Positions 44,203 to 53,404 of a DNA stretch of 64,000 nt are shown in pieces; within the stretch, counting starts at the first letter, position 1, and every line of letters begins with the position of its first letter. The notes below the pieces were generated by a model. The model worked only from the letters and a program-made list of their open reading frames with translations, did not search any database and was not told the origin of the DNA. A program made the position numbers and the translations under genes. Source of the DNA: VYFG01 sp965203365 (GTDB lineage: Bacteria > Pseudomonadota > Gammaproteobacteria > Arenicellales > Poriferihabitantaceae); NCBI GenBank assembly GCA_965203365.1, contig OZ241878.1, positions 868,001 through 932,000 on the forward strand, read 5' to 3'.

Positions 44203-45164
44203 GATCGGTTTTTCATTGAAAATGAAATTTCTTTTTTCACCAAATCTGCCACTTTAACCGCAATGAGTCCATCTTTTCCACTGACAAGCGGGGGGACACC
44301 TTGTCGGACACAATGGACGAAGTGCTCCAACTCTGCGTTTAAGGGCAATTGTAATTCCACTGGAATCAGCCGCTCAATCAGTTTTGGAATCCCCGTGTTC
44401 GTATCCGGTTCCCCCGGGCTGATGACTTCCAATTGTTGGTCTGTAAAGTTAAGTCCGAGATAGTGATTTTCTGCGAAAACCCGTATCCGCCGAAAGCGGG
44501 TCCGCGATACACGACTAGCCGTCACATTTGCAACAACCCCGCTAGAGAACTCGAGTCGTGCATTTGCGATATCGACATGTTCTGTGAAAACCCTTGCCCC
44601 AGTAGCCGCGACCCGGGTGAGTTCTGCAGGAACCAATGATAATACGATATCGATATCATGAATCATCAGGTCGGTTACCACATCCACATCCGTCGCCCGA
44701 CCGGTAAATTCCCCCAATCGATGAATTTCAATGAATCGTGGATTCTGGGCCAGTTTCGCCAATTTAATCACGCCTGCGTTGAAGCGTTCCAGGTGGCCGA
44801 CCTGTAGAATGACCTCCTGCCGATTGGCCATGTCGACGATGGTTTCACTCTCACTAACGGTTGATGCGATTGGTTTTTCCAGCAACACAGGAATCTTACG
44901 TTCCAAGAAAGGTTGAACCACTACCAAATGCTGGGTGGTCGGAACAACTATGCTCGCTGCATTGATCTGAGTATCACTATGGAAAAGATCCTCCAGGTGA
45001 TAAAATGCTCGGCAGTTGTATTGTTTCGCAATTTGATCTGCCACCAGTTGGTCCGTATCTACTACGGCGGCCAACACAACATTCGACATCTCATGATAAA
45101 TCTTGGCATGAATACGACCGAGATAACCCACTCCGACCACTACGACGTTCATTAAGTCAGTCAT
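44199..45164 (-). CDS. Gfo/Idh/MocA family oxidoreductase, GnnA-like
   Basis: A 321-residue NAD(P)-dependent sugar dehydrogenase. The Rossmann motif is VVVGVGYLGRIHAKIY, the EKP motif reads VLLEKPIAST, and the substrate region has DVVTDLMIHDIDIVLSLVP and ANARLEFSSGVVANVTASRVS. The MIHDID and ANVTASR patterns are those of the subgroup that includes GnnA, a UDP-GlcNAc 3-dehydrogenase in lipid A biosynthesis. No gnnB or lpx gene is nearby, so the substrate is unproven. It is coupled to alaX by a 4-base overlap. Confidence 0.85.
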   Translation of the reverse strand: MTDLMNVVVVGVGYLGRIHAKIYHEMSNVVLAAVVDTDQLVADQIAKQYNCRAFYHLEDLFHSDTQINAASIVVPTTQHLVVVQPFLERKIPVLLEKPIASTVSESETIVDMANRQEVILQVGHLERFNAGVIKLAKLAQNPRFIEIHRLGEFTGRATDVDVVTDLMIHDIDIVLSLVPAELTRVAATGARVFTEHVDIANARLEFSSGVVANVTASRVSRTRFRRIRVFAENHYLGLNFTDQQLEVISPGEPDTNTGIPKLIERLIPVELQLPLNAELEHFVHCVRQGVPPLVSGKDGLIAVKVADLVKKEISFSMKNRS

Positions 45165-45764
45165 TATCTGGTTTCTCTACGGATTTGATTTTGTATTTTC
45201 GCCTACACTTGAACGCCGTCATTTGGCTGGCGGCACAAGTACGTGACAAGATTATGATTCGAAAAGTATAATTCCCAGAAAGATATTCTGCAAAATGCCA
45301 ACCACCGCACCTCACAACCGAATTATAGACCTTTACAGATCAGCAACTGACGGGTTTTCGGATGATGGGGGGTGGCTTATACCAATTATTCGCTGAACTC
45401 TGAATATGCGAGTGAGATATCGATCTTCCGACTTACTCTTGCATGGGTCATTCGCCGCGGGTCACCATGCTGTGACTGGTAATGAAAACAGCCCGGACCG
45501 TGGCTGTCCATACCTTTTCAGATAGACAAATCAGGGGGTTGAGCATCATCTTTTTCCGATCGGAAATCAGTATTTTATTCCAGTCAAACCGAAATCTGCC
45601 GGATACTTTATCGTCTTGGAATTCAGGTAGATAGAATTCCGGCCGCCAATTAAAATGCAATTTTCAGATGATCAACCATAATAGCTGAAGATATTACTGG
45701 ATGAAAGTGCATTTTGTGACCCTGCTGTAATGAAAATACAATCCGAATCTAATCTTGAAATACC
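45165..45764. other. 600-base gap, no supported gene
   Basis: Divergent genes flank this A/T-rich stretch. A 70-codon minus-strand frame (45448-45660, beginning MHFNWRPEFYLPEF) has fair composition but no recognised family and no good ribosome-binding site. It may be a gene remnant. No RNA gene was seen. Confidence 0.4.
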
Positions 45765-46637
45765 ATGAAAATGCAACCTCTAAACCGATCGGTAGTGATT
45801 ACCGGCTGTTCCACAGGGATTGGCTATTGCTTGGCCAAAGGAATAAAGCGTCGAGGGTATCGTGTCATCGCTTCTTGTCGAAAAGAGGAAGATGTTGAAA
45901 GACTGACGCAAGAAGGTATCCAGACGATACGAATCGACCTTGCCTGTGAGAATAATGTGGATGAAGCTATCAAATCAATTCGCAATATGACGGATAACAA
46001 TCTGTATGGCCTGATTAACAATGGGGCATACGGACAGACAGGTGCACTGATTGATGTGCGTAGAAAGGTGCTGCTTGAACAATTTGAGACCAATGTTTTT
46101 GGTACCCAACAGTTAACCAATGGACTTTTACCCATCATGCTGCAACAGGGTGAAGGCCGCATTGTACAAATTAGTTCAGTTCTGGGTTTTGTCTGTCTGC
46201 GATTCCGCGGTCCGTACAACGCAAGCAAATATGCATTGGAAGCACTGACAGACACCATGCGACTGGAACACCGAGGAAGTGGTGTTTACTTCAGTCTGGT
46301 AGAACCTGGCCCCATTCGTAGTCAATTCAGACAAAATGCCCTGAAAAAATTTTTGGAGAACATTGACAAATCCGGAAGCATCTTTCAATCGACCTACACT
46401 GCGCTGGAACAACGCCTGCACTCCTCGGAAGATACTCGATTCACCTTACCGCCTGAATCGGTACTTAAGGCAGTCATTCATGCACTCGAGAGCCATCGTC
46501 CCAAAGTGCGTTATCATGTCACAATCCCGACCAAGGTCATGTCGTTCTTGAAACGCGCCTTGAGTGATCATTGGCTGGATGCCTTTCTTGACCGCCAAAG
46601 TGGACATCTTGTGGCAGATCATAATCAAACCAGATGA
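45765..46637 (+). CDS. short-chain dehydrogenase/reductase
   Basis: A 290-residue classical SDR. Cofactor motif TGCSTGIGYCLA (about 14-25), NNGAYG, catalytic Ser in QISSVLGF, and Tyr/Lys in YNASKYALEAL. The C-terminal extension (about 200-290) with PKVRYHVTIPTKVMSFLKRALSDHWLD resembles SDRs annotated as 11-beta-hydroxysteroid-dehydrogenase-like or YdfG-like; the substrate cannot be inferred. Its last bases overlap the start of the decayed flavoenzyme that follows. Confidence 0.88.
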   Translation: MKMQPLNRSVVITGCSTGIGYCLAKGIKRRGYRVIASCRKEEDVERLTQEGIQTIRIDLACENNVDEAIKSIRNMTDNNLYGLINNGAYGQTGALIDVRRKVLLEQFETNVFGTQQLTNGLLPIMLQQGEGRIVQISSVLGFVCLRFRGPYNASKYALEALTDTMRLEHRGSGVYFSLVEPGPIRSQFRQNALKKFLENIDKSGSIFQSTYTALEQRLHSSEDTRFTLPPESVLKAVIHALESHRPKVRYHVTIPTKVMSFLKRALSDHWLDAFLDRQSGHLVADHNQTR

Positions 46638-47223
46638 CACTCGAGGTGATGACATTATCAGCCGACAGGGTCATCACAGCTACCGGCTCATTGCCAGCGG
46701 CATCCGATTTCCAAAAGGTCTTGCCGCATTTTGAATATCTACCCGGATAGGATACGGCTTCGGCTCCGGTCCGTTTCGTTGAAGATGTGATAGGCAAGAC
46801 GATACGGCTGGGACAGCGCGTGAACGTATTGGATGAAGGGGTAACCGGCGTGGATGTGGTCAGGGTCATCCTGTGACCATGATCACCCCTGGACCTCTGG
46901 ATGAGATAAGAATTACAACGTACAGCAGCCGACACACCCTTGAGAGAACGACTGGCGGGTCCGGGGAGTCGTTTTCTGGTAGAATGCGCGGTACTGCAAT
47001 GGGACCTCCACTACATACTCGAATTGCGGATCTACTGACTTATGAAGATCAACTAATCACAGCTGATTCGCTGGTGCTGGCGACAGCCAGCAAAGCACAA
47101 GGTTCTCTGTGGTGAGGGCTGATGGAACAGGAGGTTGATGTCATCAGTATTGGTGACAGTGTGGCCCCTAGGCAGGTTCCATTTGCCATTTATGGTGATC
47201 GGAAGATTGGACTGGTAGTATAA
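46634..47223 (+). pseudogene. remnant of a FAD/FMN oxidoreductase (N-methylproline demethylase-like)
   Basis: Coding signal scattered over two frames with several stops. Pieces in order: ADRVITATGSLPAASDFQKV, then LPHFEYLPG, a TAG, FVEDVIGKTIRLGQRVNVLDEG, HPVTMITPGPLDE, RTAADTPLRERLAGPGSRFL, RIADLLTYEDQLITADSLVL, then ATAS, a TGA, and VDVISIGDSVAPRQVPFAIY. These are the NAD- and FAD-binding C-terminal part of 2,4-dienoyl-CoA-reductase-like enzymes. The closing IGD-VAPRQ-P-AIY pattern is closest to N-methylproline (stachydrine) demethylases. The N-terminal barrel is gone. Confidence 0.7.
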
Positions 47224-47259
47224 TTGAGTCCAGTTTCCAAAAACTGGAGGAACACCAAC

Positions 47260-47622
47260 ATGACTGCTCAAGACACCTGCTGTACCATTGTGCCGTATTT
47301 CAACATACCTGAAAAGAACTTGGACCAGTTCAAAGCACTGTGTGAAAAATTCGTCGAAAAGACCAATCAGGAAGAGAAAGTCCTATATTACGGTTTCAGT
47401 TTCGACCACAACCATGCTCATTGTCGGGAAGGGTATGTAGACGCAGAAGGGTTGCTTGCACACTTGGATAATGTCGGAGAGCTTCTTGGCGAAGCACTCA
47501 AAATCTCAGATATTTTCCGTCTTGAAGTACATGGACCGAAATCAGAGCTAGCGAAGCTTCGGGAATCTCTGGCACACCTGAATCCCACATTTTATGAACT
47601 GGAATACGGTTTCCGGCGGTAA
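47260..47622 (+). CDS. small dimeric alpha-beta barrel protein (ABM-like)
   Basis: A 120-residue protein from the ATG at 47260, preceded by CTGGAGG. Its pattern of strand (CCTIVPYFNIP), helix (NLDQFKALCEKFVEKTNQEE), strand (VLYYGFSFDHNHAHCREGYVD) and helix (AEGLLAHLDNVGELLGEAL) fits the ferredoxin-like dimeric barrel shared by antibiotic-biosynthesis monooxygenases. The genuine activity is unknown. It lies just after the decayed flavoenzyme and is the only intact reading frame between the SDR and the Rieske gene. Confidence 0.75.
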   Translation: MTAQDTCCTIVPYFNIPEKNLDQFKALCEKFVEKTNQEEKVLYYGFSFDHNHAHCREGYVDAEGLLAHLDNVGELLGEALKISDIFRLEVHGPKSELAKLRESLAHLNPTFYELEYGFRR

Positions 47623-47623
47623 A

Positions 47624-47944
47624 GTCGGTAGTGAGAGCAACTCTTTCAGCGACGAATTACTAGGCCTTTTCAGGGTTGAGACGGTGGGGTGACGCAATCC
47701 CTTACGCATTCGGTAGCTTCGGAGTCATATCGACTCGTACCAAGCATCACTTTGGCCCAATCGCACTGCACTGCATGCCCTGAGGTAATCACTGAGCGCT
47801 ACCCCAGTCTGTTGATAAACCGCAGAAGACCCGATAGACGTGGCCCGGCATAGTGGGGCTCCCATGGACGTGGTGCACCGGTAGCATATTGCCGTCACTA
47901 TACCTAATTGTGGCTCCATCGCTGGGTTACACCCTGCGTATGGA
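47624..47944. other. gap after the ABM-like gene, nothing supported
   Basis: A 135-codon minus-strand frame overlaps here and runs into the end of the Rieske gene (47725-48132), but its composition is poor and it has no recognisable motif. No hairpin with a T-run was found between these convergent genes. Confidence 0.5.
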
Positions 47945-49057
47945 TTATTTGTGAAATTCTCGGGCTGAAGAGCACGACCCACTGGCTGTGTTGTTCTGGT
48001 CATCGAATTGTCCATCTGGGTAGAACTGCGCAGAATAACGTCGAAACTTGCCGACGGGTCCGTCGGAACGGCAGAGCGCTGGCCGCGGACGGTAGCTCTT
48101 GTTCTCCCAAATGATAACATCCTGCAGTACATCGTGCATTTGGGCAGCAGCGGTAATCCTGTTCATGATCCACGTACGTAGCCGCACTGGCAGGAAGCGT
48201 AATCCTATAATGGGTCGTTTGGGCTGGACGAGGTGCCGCATTTGACTGACCAGAGTTAATTCCAGAATTTTATGGTCAATCGGTGTCGCAAGCACCCACA
48301 ATCGAATATCCATACCGATATGTCGCTCGTAAACCTCAATGAACGAATAACCTAGGCCATGGATATGGGATATTGTCGAAACATCGTAGGTGAAGCACTT
48401 TATCCCGGCGATGGTTTGGGTCCGCGTGAAATTGAAACAGCTCTTCAACCAGGCACCTTCTATCGATATCGCATCCACCTCCTTCAAACTGCCATAGCCG
48501 TGGACATAGGATAGATGAACATAATCGACAGCATTTTCGGTCGTATCTTGAGGGTGTCCTTTAAATCGAACGCTCTGGAAGTGCTGCGCACACCAGTCTT
48601 TTGCCTCTAATCCTGGATCAGGGATAGTCCATTGCGGCGACCTTGCACTACTGCTTTGCCAAGCAAAGATTAGTCCCGCAATTTCACAAACCTCGAAGAC
48701 CCTGAGCTTGGCAGACTTCGGTGCCGGGGCATACGGCGTTGCGACACACTGTCCAGTCGCATCATATCGGTAACCATGAAACGGGCAGATCAGACAGCCA
48801 TCGTGCACCCGTCCTCCGGCTGCAGGTCCGAGATCGGCGCCCAAGTGTGGACAAACCGATTCAGCGACGCAAATCCTCCCATCCATATCACTCCAGATAA
48901 CGATCTGCTCGCCGAGCCAAGTTTTCTGCAGTAGTTCCGTGTTTTCTATCTCCTTGCGACTGGCAATAAAATACCAACCTTCCGGGAACGGGAACAACGA
49001 TGGAGAACTACTGAACTTGACCATTACGGCTTTTTTGCTTTTCTCCAAGATAGGCAC
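47945..49057 (-). CDS. Rieske [2Fe-2S] oxygenase, alpha subunit type
   Basis: A 370-residue Rieske non-haem iron oxygenase. Cluster ligands are C69 and H71 in CPHLGADLG and C91 and H94 in CPFHGYRY. The mononuclear iron site is ENAVDYVHLSYVHG (D178, H181, H186). The layout resembles KshA/cholesterol-desaturase-like members more than ring-hydroxylating dioxygenases; demethylases of the stachydrine type are a further possibility given the neighbours. No reductase or ferredoxin partner is adjacent. An internal ATG at codon 12 is an alternative start. Confidence 0.88.
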   Translation of the reverse strand: MPILEKSKKAVMVKFSSSPSLFPFPEGWYFIASRKEIENTELLQKTWLGEQIVIWSDMDGRICVAESVCPHLGADLGPAAGGRVHDGCLICPFHGYRYDATGQCVATPYAPAPKSAKLRVFEVCEIAGLIFAWQSSSARSPQWTIPDPGLEAKDWCAQHFQSVRFKGHPQDTTENAVDYVHLSYVHGYGSLKEVDAISIEGAWLKSCFNFTRTQTIAGIKCFTYDVSTISHIHGLGYSFIEVYERHIGMDIRLWVLATPIDHKILELTLVSQMRHLVQPKRPIIGLRFLPVRLRTWIMNRITAAAQMHDVLQDVIIWENKSYRPRPALCRSDGPVGKFRRYSAQFYPDGQFDDQNNTASGSCSSAREFHK

Positions 49058-49219
49058 TTGCGTATCGGTTTGGATTGATCATTTCGTTCATTACCATATC
49101 CTATCACGACCATCGCATCCTGAACGCTACCGGCTTCTCCATGGCTGATGGAGCTGGTTGCGACCCGCGCCTTGGCAAGGCTCTGTCTACAAAGGCCATG
49201 TCCTATCGTACCCTACGAT

Positions 49220-50461
49220 TCATCTTTCCGGCTCAATATCTGTGATGATATATTGATTATCGGAAGAAAGTGGAGTCTGGCACATGTCGAGGTGCAGTCG
49301 TCCACCACTGACATAGGGTTGGGCTTCGATAGCTGCCTCATTCAATTCGATCCCGAGACCTGCTGCTTCTGGAGCCATAAGATATCCATCTTCCCAAGGC
49401 AGCGGCTGAACAAGAATTTCATCATGAAAATCGGATTGAATTGTCTCGAGAATCAAGAAATTCGGGCTGCTGATACCGACATGGGCAGCAGCGGCATGTG
49501 CAATCGGACCACAATAGATGTGGGGAGCAATCTGCGCATTGAATAGCTCCGCCATCATGGCAATCTTCCGGGTTTCCCATATCCCCCCACTTCGGCCAAC
49601 ATCAGGTTGCAGAATCGATACTCCCGTCTTGAGAACCTTGTAAAACTCGAATCGGGTGGTCAGGCGTTCACCGGTTGCGATGGGGATACTGGTCGCGTTG
49701 ACCACCCTGGCAAATGCCGTGGTTTGATCCGGGGGACAGGGTTCTTCAAACCAAAGCGGATCATAGGGCTCCAGTCGCTTGGCCAGACGTATGGCAGAAG
49801 AAGTGGTCATCTGTCCATGTGTTCCAAGCAAAATATCGGCTCTGTCTCCCACGGCATGTCGAATCTTGCGTATGTTGCTTTCGCACCTGGCCAGTTCATG
49901 CAAAGACAGTTCCCTACCACCCTGGAAACTGTAGGGGCCTGCTGGATCCTGCTTGATCGCAGTGAACCCCATGTCGATGTAATCCAGTGCACGTTCAGCG
50001 GCAGCGTCACCATCGTGATAGACATCTGCCATCGATTGGTCCATGTTCCCGCTCGGATGGGGTTTCGGATACAGATAAGTGTAGGTGCGTAGGCGGTCAT
50101 GAAAACGACCCCCGATCAAATTATAAACTGGCTGTTCATGAGCCTTGCCTAGTATGTCCCAGATGGCTATTTCCATCCCGCTGAAAACACCCATCATGGA
50201 AATGTCCGGGCGTTGTGTGAAGCCGGCAGAATAAATTCGACGAAATAACGTTTCCATATCATGCGGGTCGGTACCTGCCACATATCGGTGAAATGTATCT
50301 TCTACCATTCGGCAGGCAATGTCTCCGGATACAGGGATGCCATAGCATTCACCGATTCCCTGAAGACCGTTGTCAGTAGTCACCCTGACAATCACCCAAA
50401 AGGACCCACCGATTCCAGTCGCAGGAACCGTTACCCAAGTTTGGATGTCTTGCAGCTTCAT
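49220..50461 (-). CDS. enolase-superfamily enzyme (mandelate racemase/muconate lactonizing family)
   Basis: A 413-residue enzyme. An N-terminal capping domain (MKLQDIQTWVTVP) precedes the barrel. Metal-binding and acid-base regions are seen in GFTAIKQDP, LLGTHGQMTTSSAIRLAKRL, LWFEEPCPP, IATGERL and APHIYCGPIAHAAAAH. The GTHGQ and APH-YCGP motifs place it near the D-galactonate/mannonate-dehydratase-like sugar-acid dehydratases, although epimerases of betaines also belong to this superfamily. The substrate cannot be set. Same strand as the Rieske gene, 162 bases upstream of it. Confidence 0.87.
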   Translation of the reverse strand: MKLQDIQTWVTVPATGIGGSFWVIVRVTTDNGLQGIGECYGIPVSGDIACRMVEDTFHRYVAGTDPHDMETLFRRIYSAGFTQRPDISMMGVFSGMEIAIWDILGKAHEQPVYNLIGGRFHDRLRTYTYLYPKPHPSGNMDQSMADVYHDGDAAAERALDYIDMGFTAIKQDPAGPYSFQGGRELSLHELARCESNIRKIRHAVGDRADILLGTHGQMTTSSAIRLAKRLEPYDPLWFEEPCPPDQTTAFARVVNATSIPIATGERLTTRFEFYKVLKTGVSILQPDVGRSGGIWETRKIAMMAELFNAQIAPHIYCGPIAHAAAAHVGISSPNFLILETIQSDFHDEILVQPLPWEDGYLMAPEAAGLGIELNEAAIEAQPYVSGGRLHLDMCQTPLSSDNQYIITDIEPER

Positions 50462-50788
50462 AGGGGAGTTTGATGTCAGCTACTTGAATTTTCTGCAATG
50501 TTCGGCACTTCGTCCAGGCATACCAGACAAATCAAAATGGATGCTGGTTTGTAGTCCACCGATCCTCCTCCAATCACCCTGGTTTTGGGTTGTTCGACGT
50601 AAATGATTTCTTAATACGTCTAGGTATTTCCCACAGTGTCTGACCAGTTCACTGCATCCATTCGAACGACTCTCATTTAGGTGAGTCGGTCATCATCTTC
50701 TCGATTTTTCGATAAGTGGCCCCAGACATGACAACTGCCTGCAAGCCATCTTCCGATAATGCATGGGAAACGATTGGCGAAATTGTCG
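50462..50788. other. gap between htpX and the enolase-superfamily gene
   Basis: The gap probably contains the promoter for the enolase-superfamily gene. On the minus strand, out of frame with the end of htpX, a short open stretch ends LQAVVMSGATYRKIEKMM and then TDSPK before a stop (about 50683-50790). The composition is protein-like but it has no clear start and no recognised family. Confidence 0.35.
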
Positions 50789-51658
50789 TCAAAGCTGTTG
50801 TAGTGCTTCAATCCGTTCGCTTAAATCCGGATGACTGCGAAATAATCGTTGCAAGCCTTTCCCCTTGCCCCCATTGATGCCGAATGCCGCCAGTTGGTCG
50901 GGCAGGGTTTGCGTTTCCTGCTGGCTTTGAAGTCGACGCAATGCATCAATCATTTTCTGCTTGCTGGCTAGTCTGGCACCTCCCTCATCGGCACGGAACT
51001 CCCGTATCCGACTGAAGTACATCACAATGGTGGAGGCGAGCACACCAAAAACGATTTCTGCGATCATGACCGAAATGAAATAGCCTACCCCATAACCACG
51101 ATCGTTACGAAAGACCGCGCGGTCAATAAACCCTCCCACAATGCGAGAGAGAAAAATCACAAAAGTATTGACTACGCCCTGAATCAAGCTCAAGGTAATC
51201 ATGTCACCATTGGCCACATGGGAAACTTCATGCGCCATGACTGCTTCGGTTTCATCCTGGGTCATGGTTTTCATGAGTCCTGTACTTACTGCGACCAGAG
51301 CATTGTCCCGATTCATACCCGTAGCGAATGCATTGACTTGGGATGTATCGAAAATTGCCACCTCGGGCATGCCAATTCCTGCCATTTCTGCCTGTCTGCG
51401 GACCGTTTCCAGCAACCATCGCTCGTTGGCATTCGAAGCCGTTTCGATCACCTTTGCACCAGTCGCCCGTTTGGCCATCGACTTTGACATGGCCAGCGAG
51501 ATGAACGAACCGGCCATGCCAAACACGAAGGCAAATATCAACAATGGTACAACGCTGCCTCCAATCTGCTGGTCCAGACCAAAGATTCGGGTGACGATAC
51601 CCAATACGACAATAACCGCCATATTGGTACCAAGAAAAAGAAAAATGCGACTGGTCAT
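50789..51658 (-). CDS. htpX: membrane zinc protease HtpX
   Basis: Inner-membrane M48 metalloprotease for quality control of membrane proteins, 289 residues. Two N-terminal helices (about 5-25 and 35-55), the zinc motif HEVSH in AVMAHEVSHVANGD, two further hydrophobic helices, and the third ligand in EFRADEGGARLA. C-terminal FRSHPDLSERIEAL is typical. Often heat-shock or Cpx regulated in relatives; no such box was identified. Confidence 0.96.
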   Translation of the reverse strand: MTSRIFLFLGTNMAVIVVLGIVTRIFGLDQQIGGSVVPLLIFAFVFGMAGSFISLAMSKSMAKRATGAKVIETASNANERWLLETVRRQAEMAGIGMPEVAIFDTSQVNAFATGMNRDNALVAVSTGLMKTMTQDETEAVMAHEVSHVANGDMITLSLIQGVVNTFVIFLSRIVGGFIDRAVFRNDRGYGVGYFISVMIAEIVFGVLASTIVMYFSRIREFRADEGGARLASKQKMIDALRRLQSQQETQTLPDQLAAFGINGGKGKGLQRLFRSHPDLSERIEALQQL

Positions 51659-51712
51659 GGCAAATCACAATCACCGGCAGGGGTCAAAACCGAAACGACA
51701 TGAATGGGCAAT

Positions 51713-52198
51713 TCAAAGCAAGTTCAAAATCGTTTCAGCGCCACTGACCTCAACACCAGTCCCCTCTTCCACATTTAAGTGGGATACGACGCCCTGATCG
51801 ACAATCATGGCATACCGCTGGGAACGGACGCCTAAATTTCGGCTCGTCAGGTCCAAGGTGAGACCAATCGCTTCCGTGAAGACCGCACTCCCGTCTGCCA
51901 GCATGAGAATGTTACCATTCACATTCTGGGACTTGCCCCAAGCATCCATGACGAAAGGGTCATTTACGGACACGCACACAATGGCATCTACTCCCTTTGC
52001 CTTGATGGCATCGTGATGGACGACGTATCCCGGAAGATGCGTAGCGCTGCAGGTGGGGGTAAATGCACCAGGCACACCAAATACAACGACTTTTCGACCA
52101 TTGAAAATCTCATCCGTCGTGGTCGATTCAGGACCACCGGCTCCCATAATGCCGACTTCTACGTTGGGGAGTCTGTCACCTACTTGAATAGTCATCAT
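51713..52198 (-). CDS. peroxiredoxin, Prx5 type
   Basis: A 161-residue thiol peroxidase with the peroxidatic Cys in PGAFTPTCSATHLPGYV (about residue 49) and the Prx5-type VNDPFVMDAWGKS and LGVRSQRYAMIVDQGVV segments. No glutaredoxin domain is fused. It reduces hydrogen peroxide and organic peroxides, probably using glutathione/glutaredoxin or thioredoxin. Located next to htpX on the same strand. Confidence 0.94.
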   Translation of the reverse strand: MMTIQVGDRLPNVEVGIMGAGGPESTTTDEIFNGRKVVVFGVPGAFTPTCSATHLPGYVVHHDAIKAKGVDAIVCVSVNDPFVMDAWGKSQNVNGNILMLADGSAVFTEAIGLTLDLTSRNLGVRSQRYAMIVDQGVVSHLNVEEGTGVEVSGAETILNLL

Positions 52199-52330
52199 CT
52201 TATTTCTGTGAATCTCGTTTGCTGTGGATAATTCAGGCCCAGAAATTCAGATTTCCGGTTCCGGCCCTACCAGTCACGAATAGTACGATTATTCGGTGAC
52301 ATTTGCATGAATTGTACACCTGCAAGACAA

Positions 52331-53197
52331 TCAAAGCAGCCACCAAAGCACCAATCCGAGCACCACTACTGACATGGCATTTCCTACCAAAACCAAAGAG
52401 GCCACTAACTCGGGGTCCTGATCATACTGCTCCGCAAACAGAAAATTCAAAACAGCGGGTGGCAGTGCACCAAATAGGATCAGAAGAGCCGCCTGGAAAT
52501 CGTCTAGAGGGAGGATCCAGATGGCCACCATGGCAGGAAGAAGGCCGCTAACTGGACGAATGACCGAGCCCACGATCCCCCGACTGAGATGTGCGCGTTT
52601 AACGCTGATCATGCGAACTCCCAGAGATACCAGCATGAATGGAATGACGATCTGTCCCAACATGGAAATTGGCAACAGGATAATACCGGGCAAACTGATC
52701 TGCAGAAAATTCACCAACAGGCCCGCCATGGTGGCCAGATTGACCGGATTCAATGCCAGTTCTCTCCAAGTGACAATCCCGCCAAAAATCCAGGTGCCTA
52801 ACGTAAAATGCAACAGATTGCTGACCAAGAACAAAATGACCGCCCCTTCAAGTCCCTGCTCACCGAATGCCAGTAAGGCCAAGGGCAGCCCGAGGTTACC
52901 GCAATTGTTGAACATCATGGTGGGCAAAAAGGCCCGTATCGGATATCGGAAGGCCCTGCCAACGGGCAGTGCCGTCATGCTGGAGCCTAATACCACCATC
53001 AGACCCGCCACAATCAGCCATTGATATTCCAGCACCTGAAAGTCCCTGCGTGACATCACGTCGAAAACCAAGGCGGGTACAAAAACGTACAGCATCAATT
53101 GGTTCACCGCTTGGAGATTGGGCCGGTATCGAAGACCATAAAAATAGCCAACCAATACCAGAGAAAATACTGGAAATAGTATCTCTATTATTTTCAA
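52331..53197 (-). CDS. AEC family (auxin efflux carrier-like) transporter
   Basis: A 288-residue integral membrane protein with eight to ten hydrophobic helices. Family features include the N-terminal FPVFSLVLVGYFYG, the broken helix around MMFNNCGNLGLPLALLAFGEQG, and a C-terminal LPPAVLNFLFAEQYDQDPELVASLVL stretch. Bacterial members transport malate, malonate or other carboxylates; the adjacent alpha-hydroxy-acid dehydrogenase on the same strand makes a hydroxy acid plausible, but that is inference. Confidence 0.88.
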   Translation of the reverse strand: MKIIEILFPVFSLVLVGYFYGLRYRPNLQAVNQLMLYVFVPALVFDVMSRRDFQVLEYQWLIVAGLMVVLGSSMTALPVGRAFRYPIRAFLPTMMFNNCGNLGLPLALLAFGEQGLEGAVILFLVSNLLHFTLGTWIFGGIVTWRELALNPVNLATMAGLLVNFLQISLPGIILLPISMLGQIVIPFMLVSLGVRMISVKRAHLSRGIVGSVIRPVSGLLPAMVAIWILPLDDFQAALLILFGALPPAVLNFLFAEQYDQDPELVASLVLVGNAMSVVVLGLVLWWLL

Positions 53198-53404
53198 TTA
53201 TATAAAAAATATATTAATTTTTTGATATGAGATGATATCGATAACGCCATCCGCTTTTCGAGGGAATTCAAGCGTCCCCGATCCGCATGAAGCAACAGGC
53301 CATCGGTATCTGATGAAGATAACTCCCGGTCACCTTTATCAGCACCGAGAGATGGTTGTATATCGTGAATATGAGCACTCCTACGTGCATTCTGGTCCGA
53401 TCAG

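Noticed and set aside
3157..47115. Reassignment of TGA to tryptophan, suggested by in-frame TGA codons at 3157 and 47113.
   Set aside because: Many intact genes here end with TGA (for example mupP, ccmC, ccmD, dapD region genes), tryptophan is encoded by TGG throughout, and both suspect codons lie in genes that also carry other lesions.
47725..48132. Minus-strand frame of 135 codons at the end of the Rieske gene.
   Set aside because: Overlaps the Rieske coding region in another frame and lacks motifs.
50683..50790. A short minus-strand peptide ending TYRKIEKMM just past htpX.
   Set aside because: No credible start codon and it overlaps the end of htpX out of frame; kept only as a note in the gap entry.
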